From an uncultured Collinsella sp. (GTDB lineage: Bacteria; Actinomycetota; Coriobacteriia; Coriobacteriales; Coriobacteriaceae), in contig CABUSR010000022.1 in assembly GCA_902494245.1 (NCBI GenBank), positions 1 through 30,523 on the forward strand: a stretch of 30,523 nt of DNA. The letters are read 5' to 3'. This document shows, one piece after another, positions 7,575 to 14,479 of the stretch. Every line of letters begins with the position of its first letter. Position 1 is the first letter of the stretch. The notes beneath the pieces are model-generated. The model was given only the letters and a program-made list of their open reading frames with translations. It was not told the DNA's origin and did no database searches. Made by a program: the position numbers and the translations under genes.

Positions 7575-9464
7575 ATGAACGGAGTTTTGCTCATGGTTGT
7601 GGCCGCGGCGGTGCTCGCCTGCGGCTATCTGGGCTATGGCCGATGGCTGGCCAACAAGTGGGGCGTTGACAAAGAGGCCCTCACGCCGGCCAAGCGCATG
7701 AAGGACGGCAACAGCTTCTCGCCCGTCTCCGCCTTCACCGCGTTTTCGCACCAGTTCAGCTCGATCTGCGGTGCTGGCCCTGTCACGGGTACGATCGTCG
7801 CCATGGCCTTTGGCTGGCTGCCCGTCGTGCTCTGGGTCCTCGTCGGCGGCATCTTCTTTGGCGCCGTCCACGACTTTGGTGCCCTGTACGCTTCGATGAA
7901 GAACAACGGCAAGTCACTCGCTCAGCTCATCGAGAAGTATATCGGCAAGACCGGCCGTCGCCTGTTCCTGCTGTTCTGCTGGCTGTTCTGCATCATCGTC
8001 ATCGCCGCCTTTACCGACATGGTCTGCAAGACGTTCATGTTCACCCCGGCCGTTGACGCTTCTGGTGCTGCTACCGGTGCCATCGACTTCACCAAGTCCT
8101 ATGCCGCCGGCTGCGCTGGTACCATCTCCATCCTGTTCACCTTCGTCGCTATCGCCTTTGGTTGGGCCCAGAAGAAGTTCAACCTCACCGGCGCTGCCGA
8201 GTTCGTCACCGGCGTGGTCCTCATGGTTCTCATGTTCGCCGTCGGTATGCAGTTTCCGGTCTACCTGGATAAGTTCCAGTGGTTCGCCGTCGTCATGGTC
8301 TACCTGGTCTTCGCTGGCGCTATGCCCATCCAGATGCTCAAGACCCCGCGTGACTACCTCACTTCCATCATGATGATCGTCATGATCGTCTGCGCTGTCC
8401 TCGGCATCGTCGTCCTGGGCGTCAACGGTCAGGCCACTATCACCGCTCCGGTCTTTACCGGCTTCTCCACTGCCTCCGGCATGATGTTCCCGGTCCTGTT
8501 CGTCTCCGTCGCTTGCGGTGCTCTCTCCGGTTTCCACAGCCTCGTTTCTTCCGGCACCTCTTCTAAGCAGGTCGAGAAGGAGCAGGACGCCGTCAAGGTC
8601 GGTTACGGCGCCATGATCGTCGAGTCCTTCGTCGGCATCCTTGCCATCATCGTCGCCGGCATCATGTTCTCCGACATGAACACCGCCGGTACCGGCGCCC
8701 TCAACGCCGGTGTCGCTTCCACCCCGTTCCAGATCTTCGCCGCTGGCATCTCCCGCGGTATGCAGGCCTTCGGTGTTGACGGCACGCTCGCTACCGTCTT
8801 TATGACCATGAACGTCTCCGCTCTGGCCCTGACCTCGCTCGACGCCGTCGCCCGCATCGCCCGCACCTCGTTCTCCGAGTTCTTTGCCCAGACCAACGAT
8901 GCTCTGGCCATCGAGTCCAAGGCCGGCTACATGAAGGTCCTCGGCAACCCCTGGTTCGCCACGGTCGTTACCCTGCTTCCTGGTCTCGCCCTCGCTTTTG
9001 GTGGCTATGCCAACATCTGGCCGCTCTTTGGCGCTTCCAACCAGCTGCTCGGCGGCATGACCATGATCACCCTCGCCGTGTTCTGCAAGTGCACCGGCCG
9101 CAAGGGCTGGATGCTCTACGTGCCCGTCGCCTTCCTGCTCTGCTGCACCTTCACCTCGCTGGTCCAGAGCGCCATGGGCTGCATGGCCGCCGTCCAGGCT
9201 TACGGCTTCTTCGGCACCATCCCGGCTACCGCCACCACGGCCGCCGTCTCCGTCGCCGCCACCAAGGGCCTGCAGCTCGTCTTTGCCGTCCTGCTGATGG
9301 TCCTGGGCCTCATCGTCGCCGTCAACTGCCTCAAGGAGTTCTTCGGCAAGGAGGCTGGCTCCATGCCTGATGAGGAGCCCGAGTGGTCCGAGATGGGCAA
9401 GGCCGAGTACGGCCGCGCCGCTGCCGCCGAGGCTCCCGCTGACGCCGAGGCCGCCAAGGCCTAG
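7575..9464 (+). CDS. cstA: CstA-type carbon starvation / pyruvate transporter
   Basis: A 629-aa integral membrane protein of the CstA family, in which members import pyruvate and have also been linked to peptide uptake. GAGPVTGTIVAMAFGW and HDFGALYASMKNNGKS near the N-terminus are typical family segments, followed by many hydrophobic helices. The charged tail after about residue 600 is rich in Glu and Ala. AGGAGG lies 7 nt before the ATG. Codon use is strongly biased to ATC, GTC, CTC and TTC, unlike the preceding operon, which suggests high expression. It is the only gene after its own promoter and leader attenuator and is followed by a terminator. The substrate cannot be told from sequence. 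Confidence 0.92.
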   Translation: MNGVLLMVVAAAVLACGYLGYGRWLANKWGVDKEALTPAKRMKDGNSFSPVSAFTAFSHQFSSICGAGPVTGTIVAMAFGWLPVVLWVLVGGIFFGAVHDFGALYASMKNNGKSLAQLIEKYIGKTGRRLFLLFCWLFCIIVIAAFTDMVCKTFMFTPAVDASGAATGAIDFTKSYAAGCAGTISILFTFVAIAFGWAQKKFNLTGAAEFVTGVVLMVLMFAVGMQFPVYLDKFQWFAVVMVYLVFAGAMPIQMLKTPRDYLTSIMMIVMIVCAVLGIVVLGVNGQATITAPVFTGFSTASGMMFPVLFVSVACGALSGFHSLVSSGTSSKQVEKEQDAVKVGYGAMIVESFVGILAIIVAGIMFSDMNTAGTGALNAGVASTPFQIFAAGISRGMQAFGVDGTLATVFMTMNVSALALTSLDAVARIARTSFSEFFAQTNDALAIESKAGYMKVLGNPWFATVVTLLPGLALAFGGYANIWPLFGASNQLLGGMTMITLAVFCKCTGRKGWMLYVPVAFLLCCTFTSLVQSAMGCMAAVQAYGFFGTIPATATTAAVSVAATKGLQLVFAVLLMVLGLIVAVNCLKEFFGKEAGSMPDEEPEWSEMGKAEYGRAAAAEAPADAEAAKA

Positions 9465-9504
9465 TCAGCTTGATGGACTAACCGTTCCATCCATATGACT
9501 CGGA

Positions 9505-9543
9505 AAGATCGGGTCCGCGACTTCGCGGGCTCGGTCTTTTTTT
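9505..9543 (+). terminator. Intrinsic terminator after cstA
   Basis: A 15-bp stem with three G-U pairs (9505-9519 with 9524-9538), an ACTT loop, and seven T (9537-9543). It starts 41 nt after the cstA stop. Confidence 0.88.
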
Positions 9544-9584
9544 CATGCGAAAGCGGGTGACGCTCGAGTGTTCTCGCAGATGTT

Positions 9585-9614
9585 TTGCGTGGATAAGGGC
9601 GCGCGTTGTACCAT
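9585..9614 (+). promoter_or_regulatory. Likely promoter of the TOPRIM gene
   Basis: TTGCGT (9585-9590), an 18-bp spacer and TACCAT (9609-9614). A small palindrome, ATATGT (9623-9628) with ACATAT (9631-9636), lies just downstream around the expected start of transcription and may be an operator. Confidence 0.45.
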
Positions 9615-9648
9615 ATAGACGTATATGTGTACATATGAAAGGGGCCCC

Positions 9649-11841
9649 GTGGCCAAGACGGTATATTCCGATAATCAAAACAATGTCGATGCTTTGGCTG
9701 AGCGCCTGAGCAGCCAGACGTCGCTTTCTGCTGAGCGTGCCAAGCTGGTTGCCTACGACCTGCTTTGCCGCAAGGCACTCAAGATTAAGTCGAGCGCGCT
9801 GGCGCAGATTTTCCGCTCCGTCGATAAGGAATGTGACACCAAGGCGATGCGCGATGAGCTTATCGCGGCAAATATCGTGACCAAGATCGAGGGTAGCGGC
9901 ATTAACGGGCGCCCGGCGTTCTATACCATCAATGCCGAGATCCGCGATGCCCAGGAGCAGCCTGCCGAGTCCGTCGAGGATTTTGTCGTCGAGGATTCCG
10001 CTGACGTGCCTGCTGTGGAAGAAACTGCTCCGCGTGAGCATGTCGATACCGATGAGTTGCTCGATGAGAACGTCGTGCGTGCCTTTACGGCCAAGGCAGG
10101 ACGCGGCGGTTTTGGCGGGGGTGGCAAGCGCGATGCGCAGCGCCGCGCCCAGCAGGAGCGCTTCCGTCGCGCCGTTGCTCAAAAGGGCGAGACGGATGCC
10201 GAGGCTGTTGAGACCGAGGTTGCTGCCGAGTCGCAGAAGCCCACGAAGGAGCAAAAGCCCGTGGAGGCCCAAGAGCCCAAGCGCCGTCGCGGTGCTCACT
10301 TTAAGGCTGCACAGCAGGATGCCGCGCGTGAGGTTGAAGAGTCTTCTGAGGTTGCAGACGATGTTGAGGAGTCTGCCAAGAAGGCTCCGAGTTCGTGTCG
10401 TCCCGGCCGCGGTTTTGCGGGACGCGCGTATCCCGTAAAGCATCAGGGGAAGGGCGAGCCGGCTTCGACCGCTCAGGCCGAGAAGACCGAACAAACCGAG
10501 AAAACCGTTGAGCCAGCGGCTCGCGAGCAGCAACCTTCCGAGTCGCAGCCTGCGGCTGACACCGAGGTCAAAGCTCAGCAGTCCGCCGATAAGCAGGCGG
10601 GGGAGAGCGCCTCTAGCAAGCCCCGCCGCCGTCGTCACCGCGGCGGTCGTGGCTCAAATGCCGAGGCCGCGGCCGAGAAGGCAGCGACGCAAAACAGAGA
10701 TGAGAAGGCCGAGACTCCGGAGGATCAGGTCAAGCGCCAGCCGGCGAAGGAGACTAAGTCCGATCGCCCGCAAAAGCGCTCGTCCGCACCCAAGCAGGAA
10801 CGCAATACCCGGGCAGATTCCAAACGTAAGCCCCATGCACAGGCTGAGCCTGCCGCGGCTGATAGTGCTGCCCAGCGGTCTGAGTCGACCGTCCACGGCG
10901 AGGTCTCGGCATTTGCCCTGGCCCGCGTGCTGGGCAGGCATCTGCTCAAGGTTGTCCCCACGCCTACGGCGCTCTCCAAGATCAAGGAGCAGCAGACCCA
11001 GATTGTAAAGGTTGAAGGCAAGGACGGTAAAAAGACGCCGCAGCGCGCTCAGCACAACGAAATGTCCAATCGCAAAATCGCCGAGGAGATTGCGATTATC
11101 CAGGCATGGATTGAACAGAACCGCGGTGCCGATACGCCGGTTGCCTCGCGTCGCCAGCGTGCCTACCAGATCTTCAACGACGAAAAAGCCTTCGACGGCA
11201 AGCATGGTGAGCGTCTGATCAGGCGTATGACCGAAAAGGGCATCAGCATGCAGGCGATTAAGGTTGCTCCCAACCGTCCTGTGCACTTTACGGGCTTCTT
11301 TACGCTGGGCGCCGACAAGCCGTTCATTATGGTCGAGAACCTGGATACCTATGACGAGATCGTCAAGCTTCTGCGCGGACGCAAACATGCCAAGCTCTTT
11401 GGTACCAAGGTGGGCGGCGTAATCTTTGGCGGCGGCTGCAAGGCGAGCGTTTCGCACGCACTGGATGATTATCTGGCCGAGATCGGCTATCGCTTTAACT
11501 ATGTCTACTACGTGGGCGATATCGACCGAGAGGGTGCGCGCATTGTCGAGCAGGCTCGCAATGCCAATGTGGTCGAGATCCGTCTGCATGCCGGTATGTA
11601 TCGCGCCATGCTCGCCGAGCACAAGCGCCGCGTGAAGGCCGGCGGTGAGTGCGAGCCCGCGGCTGCCAACCAGGGCGTGCCGCAGAATCTGGCCGCTACG
11701 ATCAAAGATCTGCCCATGGTCACGCGCGTGCAGTTCCGCAACGTGCTACGTGAGGGCGGGCTCATTCCGCAGGAGATTCTGATGACCGCCGACTATCGGG
11801 ATGGCGACTCGGGAAGCTTCGACCGCATGCTGAACAACTAG
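9649..11841 (+). CDS. JetD-like (DUF2220) TOPRIM protein with winged-helix N-terminus and long charged linker
   Basis: Three parts can be seen in 730 aa. Residues about 1-100 look like a winged helix (ending GRPAFYTINAEI). Residues about 110-420 are low complexity, rich in E, A, K, R, P and Q, with an RGGFGGGG patch, and likely disordered. Residues about 540-700 resemble the TOPRIM domain of JetD, the nuclease subunit of Wadjet systems: E563 in MVENLD, then GGVIFGGG, then D624 and D626 in YVGDIDREG. No jetA, jetB or jetC neighbours are present. The GTG at 9649 was chosen because AAGGGG lies just upstream; the frame also opens at ATG 9625. The fold call rests on motif order; activity and substrate are unknown. 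Confidence 0.7.
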   Translation: MAKTVYSDNQNNVDALAERLSSQTSLSAERAKLVAYDLLCRKALKIKSSALAQIFRSVDKECDTKAMRDELIAANIVTKIEGSGINGRPAFYTINAEIRDAQEQPAESVEDFVVEDSADVPAVEETAPREHVDTDELLDENVVRAFTAKAGRGGFGGGGKRDAQRRAQQERFRRAVAQKGETDAEAVETEVAAESQKPTKEQKPVEAQEPKRRRGAHFKAAQQDAAREVEESSEVADDVEESAKKAPSSCRPGRGFAGRAYPVKHQGKGEPASTAQAEKTEQTEKTVEPAAREQQPSESQPAADTEVKAQQSADKQAGESASSKPRRRRHRGGRGSNAEAAAEKAATQNRDEKAETPEDQVKRQPAKETKSDRPQKRSSAPKQERNTRADSKRKPHAQAEPAAADSAAQRSESTVHGEVSAFALARVLGRHLLKVVPTPTALSKIKEQQTQIVKVEGKDGKKTPQRAQHNEMSNRKIAEEIAIIQAWIEQNRGADTPVASRRQRAYQIFNDEKAFDGKHGERLIRRMTEKGISMQAIKVAPNRPVHFTGFFTLGADKPFIMVENLDTYDEIVKLLRGRKHAKLFGTKVGGVIFGGGCKASVSHALDDYLAEIGYRFNYVYYVGDIDREGARIVEQARNANVVEIRLHAGMYRAMLAEHKRRVKAGGECEPAAANQGVPQNLAATIKDLPMVTRVQFRNVLREGGLIPQEILMTADYRDGDSGSFDRMLNN

Positions 11842-11849
11842 ATTCTGCC

Positions 11850-11986
11850 GGCCCCGGGAGAGCGGGGACACCGGCTTAGGTTTCCTGCTCTACAGTCCTG
11901 CTCACGACGGAGGCCACATTAAGTGGCCTCCTGTTCGTGCGGAACTCGCGATAAACCTAAGCCGGTGTCCCCGCTCTCCCGGGGCC
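11850..11986 (+). repeat. Long-armed palindromic element, copy 2
   Basis: Arms 11850-11883 and 11953-11986 are perfect inverted repeats over 34 nt. They flank a 69-nt core (11884-11952) homologous to copy 1. The inner stem is GGAGGCCAC with GTGGCCTCC, an A-T to G-C swap on both sides compared with copies 1 and 3, so pairing is preserved. It starts 8 nt after the stop of the TOPRIM gene, in the same orientation. No T-run follows. Confidence 0.92.
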
Positions 11987-12100
11987 TGCGGCTACTTGGT
12001 TGTCGCATGCGGCTCGCTTTTCGGAACAGGGCTGATAATTCTAGATGCAAGGCGCTCTTGGTCGTTATGGGCCTGGGGCGTCTGTCTTATATAGGTAGAT

Positions 12101-12131
12101 TCCTTGCGGGTTCGAATCCCTCCGCTTGCCC
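12101..12131 (+). other. tRNA 3'-end-like fragment
   Basis: TGCGGGTTCGAATCCC followed by TCCGCTTGCCCA looks like the T-arm and 3' acceptor strand of a tRNA. No convincing 5' acceptor, D-arm or anticodon arm is found upstream. GGGTTCGAATCCCTCCG (12108-12124) is identical to the T-arm region of the nearby tRNA-Gln on the other strand (12190-12206), forming an inverted pair. It could be a decayed tRNA or an old attachment-site scar. Confidence 0.4.
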
Positions 12132-12133
12132 AC

Positions 12134-12170
12134 AAGAAAGCGCTCCAGGTTCATAAGGGCCCGGAGCGCT
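12134..12170 (-). terminator. Hairpin downstream of tRNA-Gln
   Basis: AGCGCTCC (12139-12146) pairs with GGAGCGCT (12163-12170). Read on the minus strand, the stem is followed by TTCTT, a weak T-tract. It begins 14 nt downstream of the tRNA-Gln 3' end and probably ends that transcript. Confidence 0.55.
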
Positions 12171-12183
12171 GTGTTCTTAAGGG

Positions 12184-12255
12184 CTGGGACGGAGGGATTC
12201 GAACCCCCAACAGCCGGCACCAAAAACCGGAGTTCTACCGTTGAACTACGTCCCA
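12184..12255 (-). tRNA. tRNA-Gln (anticodon TTG)
   Basis: On the minus strand a full cloverleaf can be drawn over 72 nt. The acceptor is TGGGACG with CGTCCCA, the D-stem is GTTC with GAAC, and the anticodon stem is CCGGT with GCCGG around TTTTGGT. The T-arm carries GGTTCGAATCC. The anticodon TTG reads CAA/CAG. The discriminator is G and the CCA end is not encoded. Confidence 0.93.
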
Positions 12256-12293
12256 ATGTGTGGTGTTGCCCAAAAGCAACTCGTTTAGTTTAC

Positions 12294-13199
12294 CTAATCT
12301 GCGAGGGCATCGCAAACGCCATCGAGCAGGCGTACGGCGAGTGTCTGCGCGTCGCTGGCCGTGAAGGTGCCGTTGTAGCGCGTCATGCCCGTGAGCTCAA
12401 TGCGGATGCGCGCAGGCTTTTGCTGTGCAGCGACGTTGGCAGTGCGGATGCGCTGCGCCAGGTTGTGACATTCGGCAAGGGCGATTGTGGCGCGCGGCGC
12501 TGCATCTGCGGGCAGCTCATCGCTTGCAATCTCGAGCACCAGATCCACGTCGGTCGGAACCTCGGAATCGCAAAGCATCATGCCGCTGTTGTCGGTCGTC
12601 GCCGTGGCGATGTTCCACATGCGCGACGCTACGCTACGTGCAATGGGGTCCTCGCCGATAACGGCAATCTGGAAGCGCTCGAGCACGTTGGCGGCGCGAG
12701 CAAAACCGATGCGAGACTCGGCTTCGGTGACCGAGGGCTTGCCCTCCCACACATGGTGCAGGCGGTTGATGTAGGCGTAGGTGTCCTGGAAGGCCATGCC
12801 GTCGGCAAACAGGCCGACATTTTCCTGGAACTGCTGCAGGGCGGCCTCGGTATGCGGACCAAAGTAGCCGTCGTCTTCGCCACAAGCAAAGCCCAAAACG
12901 TTGAGAGCGCGCTGCAAGGCCTTTACGTCGGCGCCGTGAAAATTGGGCATGCGAAGATAGAGCGTGCGGTCGCCCAACTTGTACGAAGCGTCTACAAGGG
13001 CGCTCCAACAGGGGATATCGACGGCGTAACCGGCCGCAAGGCCGCTATCGAGCCTAAACGTGCCAACGGCCTGCTCGGTGGTGGTCCCAAAGCGCTTGTC
13101 GGCGACCTCGCCGGCATCGATGGTGTAACCGAGCTGCAGAAGACGGGACTGAACATCCTCGACGGCTGCTCCCTGCATGCCCGTGATAATAGGTTCCAT
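12294..13199 (-). CDS. CwlM-like peptidoglycan-binding-domain protein with degenerate amidase region
   Basis: A 301-aa protein without signal peptide or membrane segment. Two peptidoglycan_binding_1 repeats fill residues about 8-70 and 90-155. The second, ASYKLGDRTLYL followed by DDGYFGPHTEAALQQFQ, strongly resembles mycobacterial CwlM as I remember it. In CwlM an amidase_3 domain follows; here the last ~130 residues keep a similar layout but show no zinc-binding His/Glu motif of active amidases. CwlM is cytoplasmic and regulates MurA, so a regulatory role in wall synthesis is a reasonable inference. GAAAGGGG lies 7 nt upstream of the ATG. The gene ends 39 nt before the tRNA-Gln 5' end. Confidence 0.65.
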   Translation of the reverse strand: MEPIITGMQGAAVEDVQSRLLQLGYTIDAGEVADKRFGTTTEQAVGTFRLDSGLAAGYAVDIPCWSALVDASYKLGDRTLYLRMPNFHGADVKALQRALNVLGFACGEDDGYFGPHTEAALQQFQENVGLFADGMAFQDTYAYINRLHHVWEGKPSVTEAESRIGFARAANVLERFQIAVIGEDPIARSVASRMWNIATATTDNSGMMLCDSEVPTDVDLVLEIASDELPADAAPRATIALAECHNLAQRIRTANVAAQQKPARIRIELTGMTRYNGTFTASDAQTLAVRLLDGVCDALAD

Positions 13200-13338
13200 G
13201 AACGAACCCCTTTCGGCGTACCATTCGTACTATTTTGAGCGCGTGTCGGATAGACAACGCGAGACAATGCATAAACATGCACTCAACAGTGTAGCAACTT
13301 GTACCCAAACGCGCTGCCCACAGGTTTTATGACCCCCG

Positions 13339-14364
13339 CTAGTTGAGGCGCTCCACAAAGAAATCTGCCATGGAGAGGAACAGCTCGCGTGCGTGCAGGT
13401 CAAGCTCAACGTCCTCGATGGCAGCCTTGGCTTTTGCGGTCAGGTCCAGCGCGTAGGCGTGAGCATATTCGATGGAGCCGGTCTGCTGGAAGATCTCCAC
13501 GGCACGCGCGAGCTGTGCGGGGTCCTCGGTGCCCGAGGAAAGAATGGCCTCGACCTCGTCATGATAGCGCTCATTGGACAGGGCATGCACGGCGACGAGC
13601 GTGCGCTTGCCCTCGGTGATGTCGGTGCGGAAGTCCTTGTTGGCGGCCTCTTTGGTGCCGACCAAGTTGAGCAGGTCGTCCTGAATTTGAAAGGCAAGGC
13701 CGGTGTGCAGGCCAAAGGCGCGTAGCGCCTCGACCTGCTCTTCGCTGCCGCCGCCAATAATGGCTCCGGCAGCAAGCGGCGTGGCTCCGCTGTAAAACGC
13801 GGTCTTGTGCGTCGCCATGTCCAGGTAGTCATCAACCGAGATATCAAAGCGCCTGTCACGGACCCAGCCCAGATCGAGCGCCTGGCCCTCGATGGTGCGG
13901 ACGATCATCTCGGTAAGCTCGTGGAGCACGCGCAGCTTCACGTCGGACTCCAACGTGGGGTCGTCGAGAACCGTCTTGGTGACCATGGTGAGCGCCAGGT
14001 CGCCACAATTGATGGCAAGGCCCGTGCCCTCGGTAAGGTGCATGCAGGGCTTGCCTCGACGAAGCTGCCCGTTGTCGGCGATGTCGTCGTGAATCAGCGC
14101 GCCCGACTGGAAATGCTCGATGGCTGCCGCGGCGCTGCGGGCGCTCTCAAAGCTGCCGCCCACTGCGGTTGCGGCGAGCATGCAGATAAGCGGGCGGTGG
14201 CGCTTGCCGGCGTTGGCCGTAAAAGCCGAGAGCGGCGCGTACAGGTAGCGCTCGATATCGGCAGAGGCCGCCTGTCCGTCAAAGAACGTGGCCAGATAGT
14301 CGTTAATCTGGTCAAAGTGTTGGGCTAAAAAGCTGGTAAACGGACTGGACACGGGTTCTCGCAT
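13339..14364 (-). CDS. Polyprenyl diphosphate synthase (trans-type)
   Basis: It condenses isopentenyl diphosphate onto allylic diphosphates to make C15 or longer prenyl chains for quinones or lipids. GKRHRPL near the N-terminus, the first Asp-rich motif DDIAD, GQALDLG, and the second region FQIQDDLLNL followed by DITEGKRTLVAV are visible. The second Asp-rich motif is DDLLN in place of DDxxD, a change seen in some members. At 341 aa from the ATG at 14364 the length is normal. The frame stays open upstream to 14598, but that part overlaps the preceding gene and is not conserved-looking. The start is uncertain (AGAAAG is close to 14364). Chain length cannot be predicted. Confidence 0.88.
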   Translation of the reverse strand: MREPVSSPFTSFLAQHFDQINDYLATFFDGQAASADIERYLYAPLSAFTANAGKRHRPLICMLAATAVGGSFESARSAAAAIEHFQSGALIHDDIADNGQLRRGKPCMHLTEGTGLAINCGDLALTMVTKTVLDDPTLESDVKLRVLHELTEMIVRTIEGQALDLGWVRDRRFDISVDDYLDMATHKTAFYSGATPLAAGAIIGGGSEEQVEALRAFGLHTGLAFQIQDDLLNLVGTKEAANKDFRTDITEGKRTLVAVHALSNERYHDEVEAILSSGTEDPAQLARAVEIFQQTGSIEYAHAYALDLTAKAKAAIEDVELDLHARELFLSMADFFVERLN

Positions 14365-14393
14365 TCTTTCTAAAGGTTGCATCGATGTAGTGC

Positions 14394-14423
14394 GCAGGCA
14401 ACATATTGCCACATTGTGCCTGC
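14394..14423 (-). repeat. Inverted repeat upstream of the polyprenyl synthase gene
   Basis: GCAGGCA (14394-14400) and TGCCTGC (14417-14423) pair across 16 nt. It lies in the 115-nt gap between the PTS-HAD stop and the prenyl synthase start. There is no T-run on either side, so it is not a clear terminator. Confidence 0.4.
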
Positions 14424-14479
14424 CTGCGTGGCAGGTTTGGGGATTTAAGGTAACGGCGCATGTCGGACGAGTTTCGTAG

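Noticed and set aside
9649..11841. Complete Wadjet defence system
   Set aside because: Only a JetD-like domain is present. The flanking genes are cstA and tRNA-Gln, with no JetA, JetB or JetC.
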